Shown in pieces: positions 1 through 11,700 of a stretch of 64,000 nucleotides of DNA. Within the stretch, counting starts at the first letter, position 1; every line of letters begins with the position of its first letter. This DNA is from Apostichopus japonicus. Its lineage: Eukaryota > Echinodermata > Holothuroidea > Aspidochirotida > Stichopodidae. Under the pieces are notes generated by a model that did not search any database, was not told where the DNA came from, and saw only the letters and a program-made list of their open reading frames with translations. Both the position numbers and the translations under genes were made by a program. The stretch is taken from assembly GCF_037975245.1 (NCBI RefSeq), contig NC_092566.1, positions 2,668,001 to 2,732,000 of the forward strand, written 5' to 3'.

Positions 1-3000
1 TCATTGATTTCCTCAATCCAGCTTTGTGAATTATAAATAAGGACTTGCAATGGAAGACCGAGTCAGTTGTACACAGTCTTCGGTCTACAAACTCAAATTG
101 GGTTGACAGTCAACATCAGATTTTTTTTTTTGCTGCTGCTGCATTGTGGAAAAAGTGAGAAATTTTTTTCCTTAATTTTTCAAGGCAAGATGCTCTATAG
201 GGCATACGCTGCATAATTATACTACAGGTCTCCAAAACAGGAGGTCTTCTAAATGGACTAGTTTACAGGATACGATAAGATGATAAATTTATCTTGGTAA
301 TCAGGACAAGTTCCAAAATCTTCTGTGTGCTGAGCCCTACATAATATCATATCAGAATATCATACCATTTCAATATTAAGTCTTCTCTTTCTTGCATAGG
401 AAATAGTTATATGTAAGTTTAAGATTCAAATGAAAGAACATCTTTTCATTTAACTTTGAAGTATCCAAAAACAATGCAGCCTTGAAAGACTAGCCATCTA
501 TATGGCACCACGTGGGATACAGTCTGTGTAAAGACTCCTGAGTACTAACAGTTTAAAACTATTTTGTTTTAAATTGTTACTTTTTGCATCCACCACTCTC
601 CACTGACTTTTTTATTTATTTCCGTGGCTATGTTGCTATGTTGTCTAGTTTCGCACAGAAGTGGTTCAAAACATAATGTAGGAAATGGTTAAAATTGATT
701 GTTATCAACTTGAACTAGGAAGAGAGGAAAGTACCAAATGTGTAAACCTAAGAAGATAAAGAAGGAGCACAGACCATTCATACATCTGACTTCAAATTCA
801 TCTTCAAGAGATGAATTTTACCCAGAAACTTAATTTTTGTCCAATCACAATAAAACAAGATTTTAGACACAGTACTGCATACGGTTTTTGTTTCGAGCAT
901 GCAAGCTTGACTTTGCATGACGTACACTAAACACCATTGTAATAGTTGCTATCGTGTAAGTAATTAATCCACATGAATATCTCAATCTAGTGGTGCATCA
1001 TTTATCAGCAAAGAAAGACATACATGCTGATATGAAACTAGGTAATGAGTCAAAATTAATTGGAAACATGCCCTATAGATTCCACATAATGTTTACATAA
1101 TATAATGTGTGTTTGGTGCACAAAACCTCTGTGTGATTTCAGATTATCAGAATTAGCTCTAAGTTACAACAGGCATCACATTCCAAATTTTCAAATTATT
1201 CAAGAGTTCATTATTTAAAAGATCTAATCTAACAAATTACATCTCTATCTTATACGTTATATGTTTACAAATGGAGGGAATGTTCCCTAAAGTTGGTGAA
1301 CAACCTCTGCACATGAAAAACTCCTGTATATAATGCATGTGCAGATAGCACAACCATTTCACACAGTTAATTCCCATTGAGGTTGGTCATTGACAATTAT
1401 CAGTTTACACCTTAAACTTGCTTCAAGTTTGCCAGGGTACTGCTTTCATCATTCTGTGAAATGTTTGTAACGATAGTCTTGCTAATATTCGGGATTGACT
1501 AGTATGAGTCACTCGCTAATTGTTTTTATAAATCATCAAAAATGGTACTGGGCGGAATTTTGTAATATATTGCTTATGCTGGGTGGCACTCAGAATTCCA
1601 CCCTTCCGGCCCCCCCCCCCCCCAGTGTGAGCACATCCCTGGTCATCGCTGAACTTTTTTCAATTTTTCACTCTTTTTCAAACACTTACGTGATTGGAAT
1701 ACATATAAACTGATATCTCTTGAATGATACTTTCAGTACAATGGAAGTTTTTGGGCTTGAATCTTCAATTGGAGTCAAACCAGCTTGAATTTCAGCAGTG
1801 GAAACAGCCAATTAAATAAGAGCAGTGTTTAAATTTCGAATAGCAAATTTCACATTGATCTCTTCATAAATTGTCTTAGTAATAATATACTGAAATAGTA
1901 ATACTTATCTTAATAATTAAAAAAATACTAATACCAATGAGCACTGAAAACACGATGGGTTTGTGTAACAAAAAACTGCTACATACATCTTTAAATTTGT
2001 TTTACCAGACCGTTCCATGGTATTTGCATAGCAATTTCCGATGCCATACCGGATAAATTATTCCCTAGCTGTAAAGAAATCATGCAGATGACACCAACAG
2101 TGTGGTATGATAATAACTTTACTCTACACTATCCAAAACTCATTATCAATGAGGTGATGCAGCCATGCATTCTCAAAACATTAACCAGTTCCATAAATTT
2201 AGCTGACACTAAACAATTGGTACACCTTACAATTCATCAAAAATGTGAATTCTCTTATACGAACAGTACATTGCATAGATAAGAGCAAAGTTATACACAG
2301 AAAATGTTAATTTCTCTCGGCTACTTAACGTCGTTTTTACTTTTTTCGCTGGTCTGTAAACCTAGTTATTTCAAAGATTTATATTACAATCCTCACATTC
2401 TCTGAGGAGATGAAATTCAGGTTGATGTTATTCACTTTGTAAATGCTTCAAGAAAATGATGGGCTTTCTGATGACGTAGTCATGCATTGTACATATATCG
2501 ATCCTGCAGAAGTTGCTGATAATGAATGCTAAATGGGTGTGTAGAAAGTATCCCTTGTAAGAATTTATACCAAGGAATGGTAATAACAGTTGACGCTAAT
2601 TTGCAGGTTTTAAGCAAATATAATATAATCAATTGTGATTTTAAAAGATTAGTCCAATTACATTTTTCATCAGATTGTTTCAAAAAAACTTCAATTCATA
2701 CCAGTTTTCAATATTAGGATAAAGCAATAGTATCAAAACATTAACAATTAAGAGTATAATTTTTCCACTAAATTTAACTGCAACTAATTATGCACGTACA
2801 AACTTATTCTGACCTTGCTTGATTCGACCTTTGTAAGCTATACATACGGTAATTTGAACTAATGAATAGGCTTGGGTTATAATGAAATTAATTAAAATTA
2901 TTAATGTCATTGGGATTGCAAAATGTGGATGAGCGATATTATCTCCAATTACTGCCACCATAGATGCTATACAATACACTATGTGTGATATGCTATGAAA

Positions 3001-3571
3001 TCCTTACTGGGAGTGTTTCACATACTGTAGCTACCCGTAGTTGAGAATCTATACTGAACATGTACCTTGATCCTACTTCTTGTTGATTGTGAAGCTGGTA
3101 TGGATAAGTCCAAAGACTAATATTAATTAGGAGAATGAATGGGTACAATAATGTGAGTGTGAGTTAAAGCCCTAACCAGCTACACAAACATGAATTTTTC
3201 ATCCAGAAACAATCCCTATTTCCAGCCCAATGGCACTTTAGAGCATTAAACCCTAACACAGATGAGGTTGTGGGTTGAAACTGTCACCAAATATTTCAAT
3301 AAGTTGGGGTTTCTTCATCATGACAATGAGAGTGAGAGCATTAAACTTAAACTTAGGGAAATTGTGGGTTTCCTACCAGCTTTTTCATATGAGAACAGTC
3401 CCGATTTTGCCCCCCCCTCCCCCTCAATGCAATGAAACTGACGTTTACTCAGAAATATTTAAAAAAAAGGCAGAATGAAGGCTTAGAGGGTTCAATACCA
3501 GCTCACTGGAACTAAGTTTGGGTTTCCATCTATGATAAATTCCATGATGATATTCACTTGCATTGAACCTA
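1..3571. other. Calcineurin intron 3, no gene seen
   Basis: AT-rich, with stop codons in all frames and only short random open frames. It has poly-C near 1610 and 3410. I searched the minus strand for the next calcineurin exon (Cys-Val-Leu start, RGNHE motif) and did not find it. No RNA gene recognised. Confidence 0.6.
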
Positions 3572-4125
3572 CCAATTTCAATTTCAATTTCTTTATTCCA
3601 GTATAAATTATAAAATTTATAAATAGGACACATAAAAATGATACATAAAAGACGTAAACATGTACAAACATGAAAGCATGAACAAAAACAAGAAATAAGA
3701 TAGAGGATTAGAAGTTTTAAAGATTAAAGATTAAAAGGATTATAACAGAGATTCTAAGAACCCATTTTGAATATAAATGGCTGCTCTGTAGATAAATGAG
3801 TTCTTAAAAAGCATAATTCTAAAAGATGGCACGATAGTAGGATTACGTAGATTGTACTTGCTGGTTCTATTGCACAGAGAGATCAACTCTGAGTGAAGTG
3901 GGTGATCTTTAGAACTATGTATATTCTTAGCTAGTCTTATGAATTCATTTTTAGCAGCAGTGTTTACTTTACCAACAAGGCTTTCATAGTGGAGAATAAA
4001 TATTTTTGAGCAGTATTTCAAGAAACTTCTAATTCTTTTCTTGTCCTTTTCAAGTAGAAAGTGATATTTACTATTTATAAGGGAGAGGTTTTGAGTAGTG
4101 AGCCCTGACCAACTGAGCCTCCATA
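3572..4125 (-). mobile_element. LINE (CR1/L2-like) 3' fragment with tandem tail
   Basis: On the minus strand an open frame runs from about 4125 to 3740. Its protein resembles the extreme C-terminus of non-LTR retrotransposon polymerases: a KSFL/RSFLKYCSKI stretch, then KDHPLHSEL, then a LFKNSFIYRAAIYIQN ending. The family pattern is HPL-hydroxyl-E ... R-KNSF-P-A---LN. It is followed by about 140 bases of AT-rich 3' UTR, an AATAAA, and three copies of a GAAATT hexamer at 3572-3595, the kind of short tandem tail seen at CR1/L2 3' ends. No RT catalytic core is present, so this is a 5'-truncated dead copy inside calcineurin intron 3. Confidence 0.7.
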
Positions 4126-6735
4126 TCTATCCAGGAACATTCCAGATGTTCAGCTAAATATCATTATCATGACATTTTACCGTACTCTGCCGTAATTGCC
4201 ACAACAATTACCATTGGAAAGCCCCAAGACTTTGCTGATTTGGATATTCACCAACAACAATGCTTATCTGTCTCCAAAAAAATATGCCCTCCGATCTACC
4301 TAGATATCAGTATAATTGGAAACATTTTTTTGCACTGCGCCCCCACTGCCCACCCCCCCCCCCTTCAGGTCATCATCGCCCTGTTCCGTTCTGGTTAGAC
4401 CCATTAGGATTATCAGATTAACCAAGCTATTGTTCTCTGACTGTAATGAAATAACCCTAAATTGAACAGACAAAACATTATCATATTTCGATTTTCGATT
4501 CTCTCCGAATCTCTGTTTTCAAACTACGTAGGTTTACATGTTACTGCAAAAACATATGGAATATACACCAAGACACGCCTAGGACTCTGTGAAATTTTAT
4601 CTGCCACTCAATAAAACCATATGGAACTTAATATATCCAGCCATGCGATGAGGGCTTTGTCAAACTTTAATTTATCAAAATAAATTGCACAAATTGTAGT
4701 GGATGTAATCATGTAAGTTTTACCAGCATAATTTCCCTGTTTGTATGCAAAAACCACACAGTACCAGCTATTGCAAATTAATTGCATGTGGTTGAAAAAT
4801 ACATATAAAAAATGTGGTTTTTGTTTTCAATATACTCTTGCAAATTGATGCTACTGAAAAGACATTGAATTCATATCCAGCATAATTATATTTTTACCAA
4901 AATGTCAAATTGTCTGTGGTATCAGCAAAATGCACTCAATATTCCTCTTCTTTTTTTTTGGGCAACTCAGAAAATTGTGAGAAAGTGTTGCAATTTAGAG
5001 AAATCTGTTTCTGGAACAAAACCAGTAAAATTTGTCAGTAAATTACTTGGCACCTAAGTTCCTATGATGCAAGACCCTATTAACAAATGATTCATCATAT
5101 ATTATTTTTAACAAAATCACTTTTTTATTCATTCCAATGTTTTTATAGGTTGTATCCTACCACAAACTAATACTTTGAAATTTATGAACACAATAAAAAA
5201 TTCTTCTCTGCCTTATAAAACCAAGTAATATATCAAAAATTGCATATATATAAAAACAAGCAGACATGAAAACACAAAATGTCAGGAAACCTGTCAGGCA
5301 TGTACAGTTTCCACAATTTCTTTTACACCATCTTATCACATCTCACTCAAGATTCTTGGATATTAAAAACCCATTTGACCACATGTAATATGCTAATAAA
5401 TAAATGGCTACCCAAATTTCTGTTTCATAAACTATAAATGAGATGTATTTTACCTGGTAAACCCCTTTATGACACCTGAAAAACTTGTCAAATTGTCATT
5501 TTCACTTTGAGAATATCTGCTGTGTTGATCATCAATGTTTCCACTCGGTGTGACAGAGAAAGGCTCTGATCGTCTCTGCTCTAATAAGCTTTAATTTTTT
5601 AAGGGCATCCTTTGTAAGGGATATCTCATGCCAGGGGTAATAGCATACTAGAGATATTAAGGGGTAATTTACGGCTTTATTCAGGAGCTGGGTAAGAATC
5701 TTACCATCACTGCTGTTTAATAAACTCCATGTAGTTTTGCTTTGACTTTTTTCCACTCAAACTTACTCGTTTTACTTTCAAAGATATATTTTCAGTTTAT
5801 ATCAATCATATCGACAAATTTAGCAAGTTACACTGAAGAAAAACAAATTTCTACATAAAATTAACAAACTTAATGACTTACTGTATAGATCATGACATAT
5901 TACATGTTGTTATTATCTTTTCTACAACTGTAAACCAATTTTGTGTCTGTTCTCCTTCAAATGAGATCAGCTAAAGCAGGCTGACCAAAACCCAAGTGAT
6001 TTTGCCACCTGTTTACGAGTCATTTGAAATAAAAACTTGCGCATATTTCTGTTGATATTTAAATATGTTCTATGCAAAACTTGTGATGGATATGTACTAT
6101 ACATACACACAACGCTTCTCTCAATTACCTACAATTGGAAAAGTCTAAGGCACCCTTCCCCACTGTCATTTTTTTTCAGCTCTGGATAGTAATAGCATAA
6201 TCTTGTAATTAGCTAAATATAGTCCGCGCACGCTGTACATACATTATGTTTGATCCAATATGCACGCCTTACTTGATTTTAGACTTGTAACACAGTCAAG
6301 ATGAAGACAGAGAGATAGGTGCGTGCGTGTACTATGCACACTTTAAAGAAATTTACCAGAGCATAGAGGAAACATATGAAACAAATGTGGCACATGTTCA
6401 GCTGAGAGGCAGATGGTTAAATGATGGTACACACGAGACAGATGATGACTGAATCACTAAATCTTCTTTCTTCTAGCTCTGCTGTAGATCTGTTATATAT
6501 ATTGAAATGGTTGAAGGAATCATCAAGGGCTGAAGACAATTTGAAGCGATGCAACATTAGTCAGCAAGATGTACCCTTCCATGTACGGCTGTTCCATAGG
6601 GAATTAAGGGAATGGTTTATGGCTACACGGTCCGTGAGTGAAATACAATACAAATTTAAAAAAAAAAAATTAAATTATGGAATGTTGGTGTCCACAAATT
6701 TATCTTATTATATATGAAAGTAGATTTATACTTAC
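4126..6735. other. Calcineurin intron 3, right part, no gene seen
   Basis: AT-rich intron with a poly-C run near 4350. The longest open frame (plus strand 6421-6717) has no recognisable motif. It overlaps the approach to exon 3 on the other strand without splice evidence. Confidence 0.6.
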
Positions 6736-6860
6736 TTCTATACTAAAATAACCTCTATCCACATAATCCCCCAAAAATAGGTACCGCGTCGTAGCTGGAT
6801 TACCTCCTACTTCAAATAATTTCATTAAATCATAGAATTGACCATGAATATCGCCACACA
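6736..6860 (-). CDS. PPP3CA: Calcineurin catalytic subunit A, coding exon 3 (metal-binding motifs)
   Basis: This 125-base exon, with a TTTTACAG acceptor and a GTAAGT donor, encodes residues 83-124. It carries two signature motifs of PPP-family phosphatases: GDIHG (Asp86 and His88 here, both ligands of the dinuclear metal centre) and GDYVDRG (Asp114, the bridging-metal ligand). Between them [22 protein letters not shown] is nearly identical to vertebrate calcineurin A. The exon ends in phase 0 after YFSIE, so the next exon should begin with Cys-Val-Leu. I could not find that exon between positions 1 and 6735, so the gene probably continues beyond the left edge. The open frame past the donor (SINLL...) is intronic. 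Confidence 0.96.
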
Positions 6861-9800
6861 CTGTAAAATAAGAAGGAAAAAGAAAGAAATGTGACAGTTT
6901 TACTGAAATGTGCATAAAGACTTGAGACACTAATATTGTCTTTCCTTGGCCCCTCTTCATAGCTCTGTCTATCACTTTACAAACTCATAGGTTTGAATAT
7001 AATATACACAGAGACATTGCATGTAACATTTCATTTTTAGTGCCCCTCTCAGGTGCCCACCTATGCAACCAATCCCTTATCTTCAAAAACTCTAATATTG
7101 GTAATGACATAGTAGTGCTGTTCCCCCCAAATTAACCCTCAGTACCCTAGGTCAGTTTCCACTCCAGAATGAACCCATTATAGGACACGTAATTTCTAAC
7201 AATAACAATCACAATAAAACAAAGCAAAACAAAGAAACTTCAAACAGGAGGCAAATTAATCTATTTTTCTCGGACTCTCAATTTTAACTTCATCAATGTA
7301 GATATACTTCCTGGCATAGGATATTCTGATATATAATCCTACTGCCTGGAATCTCACAGCAACAGAAAACCACACCGAGGGACATTCACGACGATGCTTC
7401 TACCAGACATACGGCAGCAGTATACTATGTGTCTAGATAACGTTTGTCACATCTAATTGATTTTGTTGATACTACCTAAGACAACAATTTTTCAATCTCC
7501 TTCCAGCAGCCACCAGAATCACAAAATTAAAGTTTTCCCAGGCTGCGAGTTGCGGATCATCGCTTCAGATCGCCGCGTTCAGTTTCAACACTCTGCAATG
7601 GATAACCTCATCCCGAGCTATGATACATCCACGACGACGGCCCTCGGGGGGCTTCAAGCCGGTCGCAAAATTAACTCAAAGATCACACCATAAGAGGCTA
7701 TACCAGAGTGAACTTGGAGATCTGCTCGCAATCATGAAAACTGAAATGGAGAATCATTTGAGATGGCCGTTGAGTTGACGGATAGAAAGAGCACAGCTGT
7801 CCAAGATTCTTCCGCCACGTCAAAAGATGAGTTAACTCACACTTCACATTTGCTGACACTTAAATATCAGACCTGTATGTATCTTGAACAATTTGGTCTG
7901 CCAATATCAAAGCAGTTCTTCTTTTCGTTCTTTCTTCTATTTCTTTTTTTTTCTTTTTTTTTTGGCGCATAATTTCAGAGAAAGATGTGTAAGTTTTTTT
8001 TTTGTTCAAAAAATTTCTAAACATTTTGTTTAAATGTAATTTGACTTTCCAAGATAGTGAACTGTTATTCTGATGGGATTTTGGTGGTGGAAAGTATGGA
8101 ATATTAAAATAAGTTATAAAAGCTGCTTTACATGGAACAAGAGTCTGACATAATATCCCATGGGACGGCCGCAAGAAATCACAAAAGGAACATGACACAA
8201 AGAAGACCAAGGAGAATTTCCTTGGCGAGTCTAAGATCCAGTTGCTATTTCATCTCGAGAAGGTAACGTATAAATTACAAACTAGATGAAAAATCGAAAA
8301 AGTCATCAGGCAGCTAGAAATGAAGAACATCTCAATATCAAGGAAAGGACAGTTCAAAGTTGCGACCTAATCAGACGAGAACATTCGATAGAACCAACAG
8401 AATGTGAAACATTCCACAGTTTTTACCTGCCCAAACAAGACTAGTGAGGATACCAACCTGTGCCGCAAAAACCGTGACTAAGTTCCATTCTGCCAAGCTT
8501 CCAAAATATTCACATTTAACTTGCTATATTCCATAATTGCAAAGTCACAATACATGTACATTACTTAGGCACAATGCAAGCCAATTTTTTTGTTTTTGCT
8601 TTTTTGAGAGGTATATAACAAAGTTATGTTTGTCTTTTGTCTGACAGACATATAATACCTACCCATCTATGCTGACTTTTTCATTGACACTGTTTTATAG
8701 ATTTTGTGTTATAATAGGAAGGTAGACAGAGGTTAATTGCCAATGATATGTCCACAACACACACGAATGTTCTATGAAAGAGGACAACATTCCCAAGGAA
8801 ACCATGGAGAATCAAAGAATGTGATTTACGTCTTTCTACACAACAGTCCCATTACGACTGATGTATAGTAACTGATTTTAAAGTAGCAAGTCTTTCTCCA
8901 AACAAGAATTCTGAATGTTCCAAATAGCAGTCAAATTTATAGGCCCACTAAGTTTAGAATTTCTGTCACAGCCTTGTCTGGCAAAAAAACAATTTATCCT
9001 TAGAAGACCCACGCTGAAAGAGTGATCGGATAACCAATATACGTATAGTGTAACATTTACTTGTATGGCATCCAATCACTTTGTTCATTCTGAATATGTT
9101 TCCTACCACTCAAACACATTTTAATTTCAAAATGGATCTCATAAGTACATCACTCTGTTAAAATGTTAAACATCTGTACACACATACCTAATGAATTCTA
9201 GCCTCAAACTTGCCCCAAGAGCACTTGTTATACACCAAATGCTGAAACTGCAGTACAATTATCTTCAGTAAAATTATTCTTCCCTGATTATACTCAATTC
9301 AGAGAGACATCAACCACTGTCACTCTTGCATAAATCAGCATAAATTAAACCCAACCTGAGTGAAGTAAGATCTGGTGATCAACTGATCATCACCTTGGGA
9401 ATTGCAAGACTGCATCCGCTAGCAGAAGTTCACACAAAAGCGATAAATATTGACAGTCACCAGCATCCGTATATAGGGTTGATGACTTCACAGTTCTCAG
9501 GAAAGAAAAGTTTAGACATCTGAACTTGCAACCGAGCTAGAAACATCCATCACATAATAAATTACAGGTCGGCAAAGAAACTAGTCTATTCTAGACTAGT
9601 GTATTTATAAACACTTGAGTAGCTGAAAGGCATGGCAGATAATCACTAATACAGAAGAAATGACTAAGTACTATTGTTTGAAAGTGGTACATTGGAATGA
9701 AAAAGCTATCAGGTTAAAGCTACAGTACCCAAAGTAACCTTAACATTTGAGCTGCGTGGAATGCAATAAATGCAGCTATCATGCTCATTTCCCTTTGAGG

Positions 9801-10962
9801 TCTTGGATTGCGATTACTGCAATCAACTGTTTACCGGAGCAATGAACGTAGTAAGGTCTACTCATGTTTGCAGAGGTGAGAAGTCTGTTTTTGGGTCCAC
9901 GCAAGCAGCAGCTGTAATCCTACTTAATACCATTCATCTAGTCACCAAAGAAATTCGATCAGAGCGAAATGACAAAATCAAACATTAAAGTTTGAAAGCT
10001 GAAACTGACAATCCTAAGTGAGAATTAACTCATATATCCTACAAAACGACAGGACACACAAATGGTTTCTGTCTTTATTCGATCAGCATTAATGCCGTTC
10101 GTGACGAGAGTGTGAAGATGTGGCCTTATGTTCCACTTTCCGTAAGAACTGTATGATATGGGCTGCAGGTACAATCCAGCATGTCGCTATATACTAAATG
10201 TAAAGTTTCATGTGCATGACATGTTTTTGTCAATGGACATGACAGCCAATCAAATACTGTAATTGAAATGATATGAAACCGACAAAGCATAGTTTGTCTC
10301 TTTTCATTGGCTGGTATATCCAAAGCGAGTTCTGTTGGAAAAAAAATTGCAACAAAAGGAAAGGAGTTTCTAGTTCTGCCCAAGATAAGACAGTAGGCCC
10401 TCGCATTAATGAGAAAAGAATCTCACCACTCATAATTACAACAATGATTATTTATGATCTTCAAAATAAAATATTTTGCAGCATTATCAGTTACCTTACA
10501 AAGTCTCTTTTAGATGAAGGCTAGAAATACGTGAATTTGTCATTACTAGTTTCATTTTGTACTCTACCGTTTTTGTTTTAAACTCTGTGGACTTGCCTTG
10601 CCAGGTGACGTCATAGTTGAGGGAGCAGCTATCTTTTGTAACACAATATATATGGCAAATTTAACCTATCATGGGACTAGTACATGGCCTATAAAGGGAG
10701 ACATCAAAAGTTTATCGAACATTCTATGATTCTAATGGTGTAGCACATGGTGATGGGCATACTGTACATGTATAAATGGTGTAATATATCGATTTGTGTA
10801 CTCCTAAATTTGTGCAGTTTATGCATGAAGAAAACACGCTGATTGCGATGCTATAAAATTCCCGCACTTAAGCGGCATAAGTGCGTTGATCTCGTTCCAC
10901 ACACTAAGGTTAGACCCGTACAGTAGGTTAAGAAGCTTCTTTGCGATGAATAGTTATCATCC
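6861..10962. other. Calcineurin intron 2, first part
   Basis: Mostly featureless AT-rich intron. A stretch at about 7530-7830 and another at 8155-8280 are noticeably richer in GC and CpG and hold broken open frames; they may be remnants of an unidentified mobile element. A perfect inverted repeat lies at 9580-9600, and a CRE-like TGACGTCA at 10604-10611. Confidence 0.5.
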
Positions 10963-11700
10963 ACCACTTGTTGTGACAGGCCTGCTAGTGCATGTAAGGT
11001 GACAGGACCATCCATATGGCAGACCTTTTAGTTGACAATGACAGCTAATAAGTTGACCAATCTACCACTTGTTGTGACAGGCCTGCTAGTGCATGTAAGG
11101 TGACAGGACCATCCATATGGCAGACCTTTTAGTTGACAATGACAGCTAATAAGTTGACCAATTCACCACTTGTTGTGACAGGCCTATTAGTGGATGAGAG
11201 GTGACAAGACTTCAAATGACAGGCAGTTAATTGATAACAGTAGCTAATAAGACTAATCCACCACTTGTTGTGACAGGCCTGCTAGTGCATGTAAGGTGAC
11301 AGGACCATCCATATGGCAGACCTTTTAGTTGACAATGACAGCTAATAAGTTGACCAATCTACCACTTGTTGTGACAGGCCTGCTAGTGCATGTAAGGTGA
11401 CAGGACCATCCATATGGCAGACCTTTTAGTTGACAATGACAGCTAATAAGTTGACCAATTCACCACTTGTTGTGCCAGGCCTATTAGTGGATGAGAGGTG
11501 ACAAGACTTCAAATGACAGGCAGTTAATTGATAACAGTAGCTAAATAAGACTAATCCACCACTTGTGGTGACAGGCCTGTTAGTGGATCAAAGGTGACAG
11601 GATTGTAGGCCAGTGGATTACACTGTTTGTGAGTAGTAATCTACCTTTCTAATAGTTGATAACTATAGCTAGTAAGACTAAACAAACCACTTGTAACAAT
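10963..11700. repeat. Higher-order tandem array (101/101/95-bp units)
   Basis: Units beginning ACCACTTGTTGTGACAGGCC start at 10963, 11064, 11165, 11260, 11361, 11462 and 11558. Two near-identical 101-bp units (type A) followed by a diverged 95/96-bp unit (type B) form a trimer of about 297 bp that is itself duplicated almost exactly (10963-11259 and 11260-11557). A further diverged unit and a partial one reach about 11700. Intronic; no coding potential. Confidence 0.95.

Noticed and set aside
6421-6717. 98-codon plus-strand frame left of calcineurin exon 3
   Set aside because: No motif, no splice signals, ends in an A-run and low-complexity lysines.
1-6735. Search for calcineurin exon 4 (Cys-Val-Leu start, RGNHE motif)
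   Set aside because: No minus-strand match found by eye, so it is presumed to lie beyond the left edge.
10963-11700. Considered as a CRISPR array because of regular repeats
   Set aside because: Units are contiguous 95-101-bp tandem repeats without unique spacers, in an animal intron.
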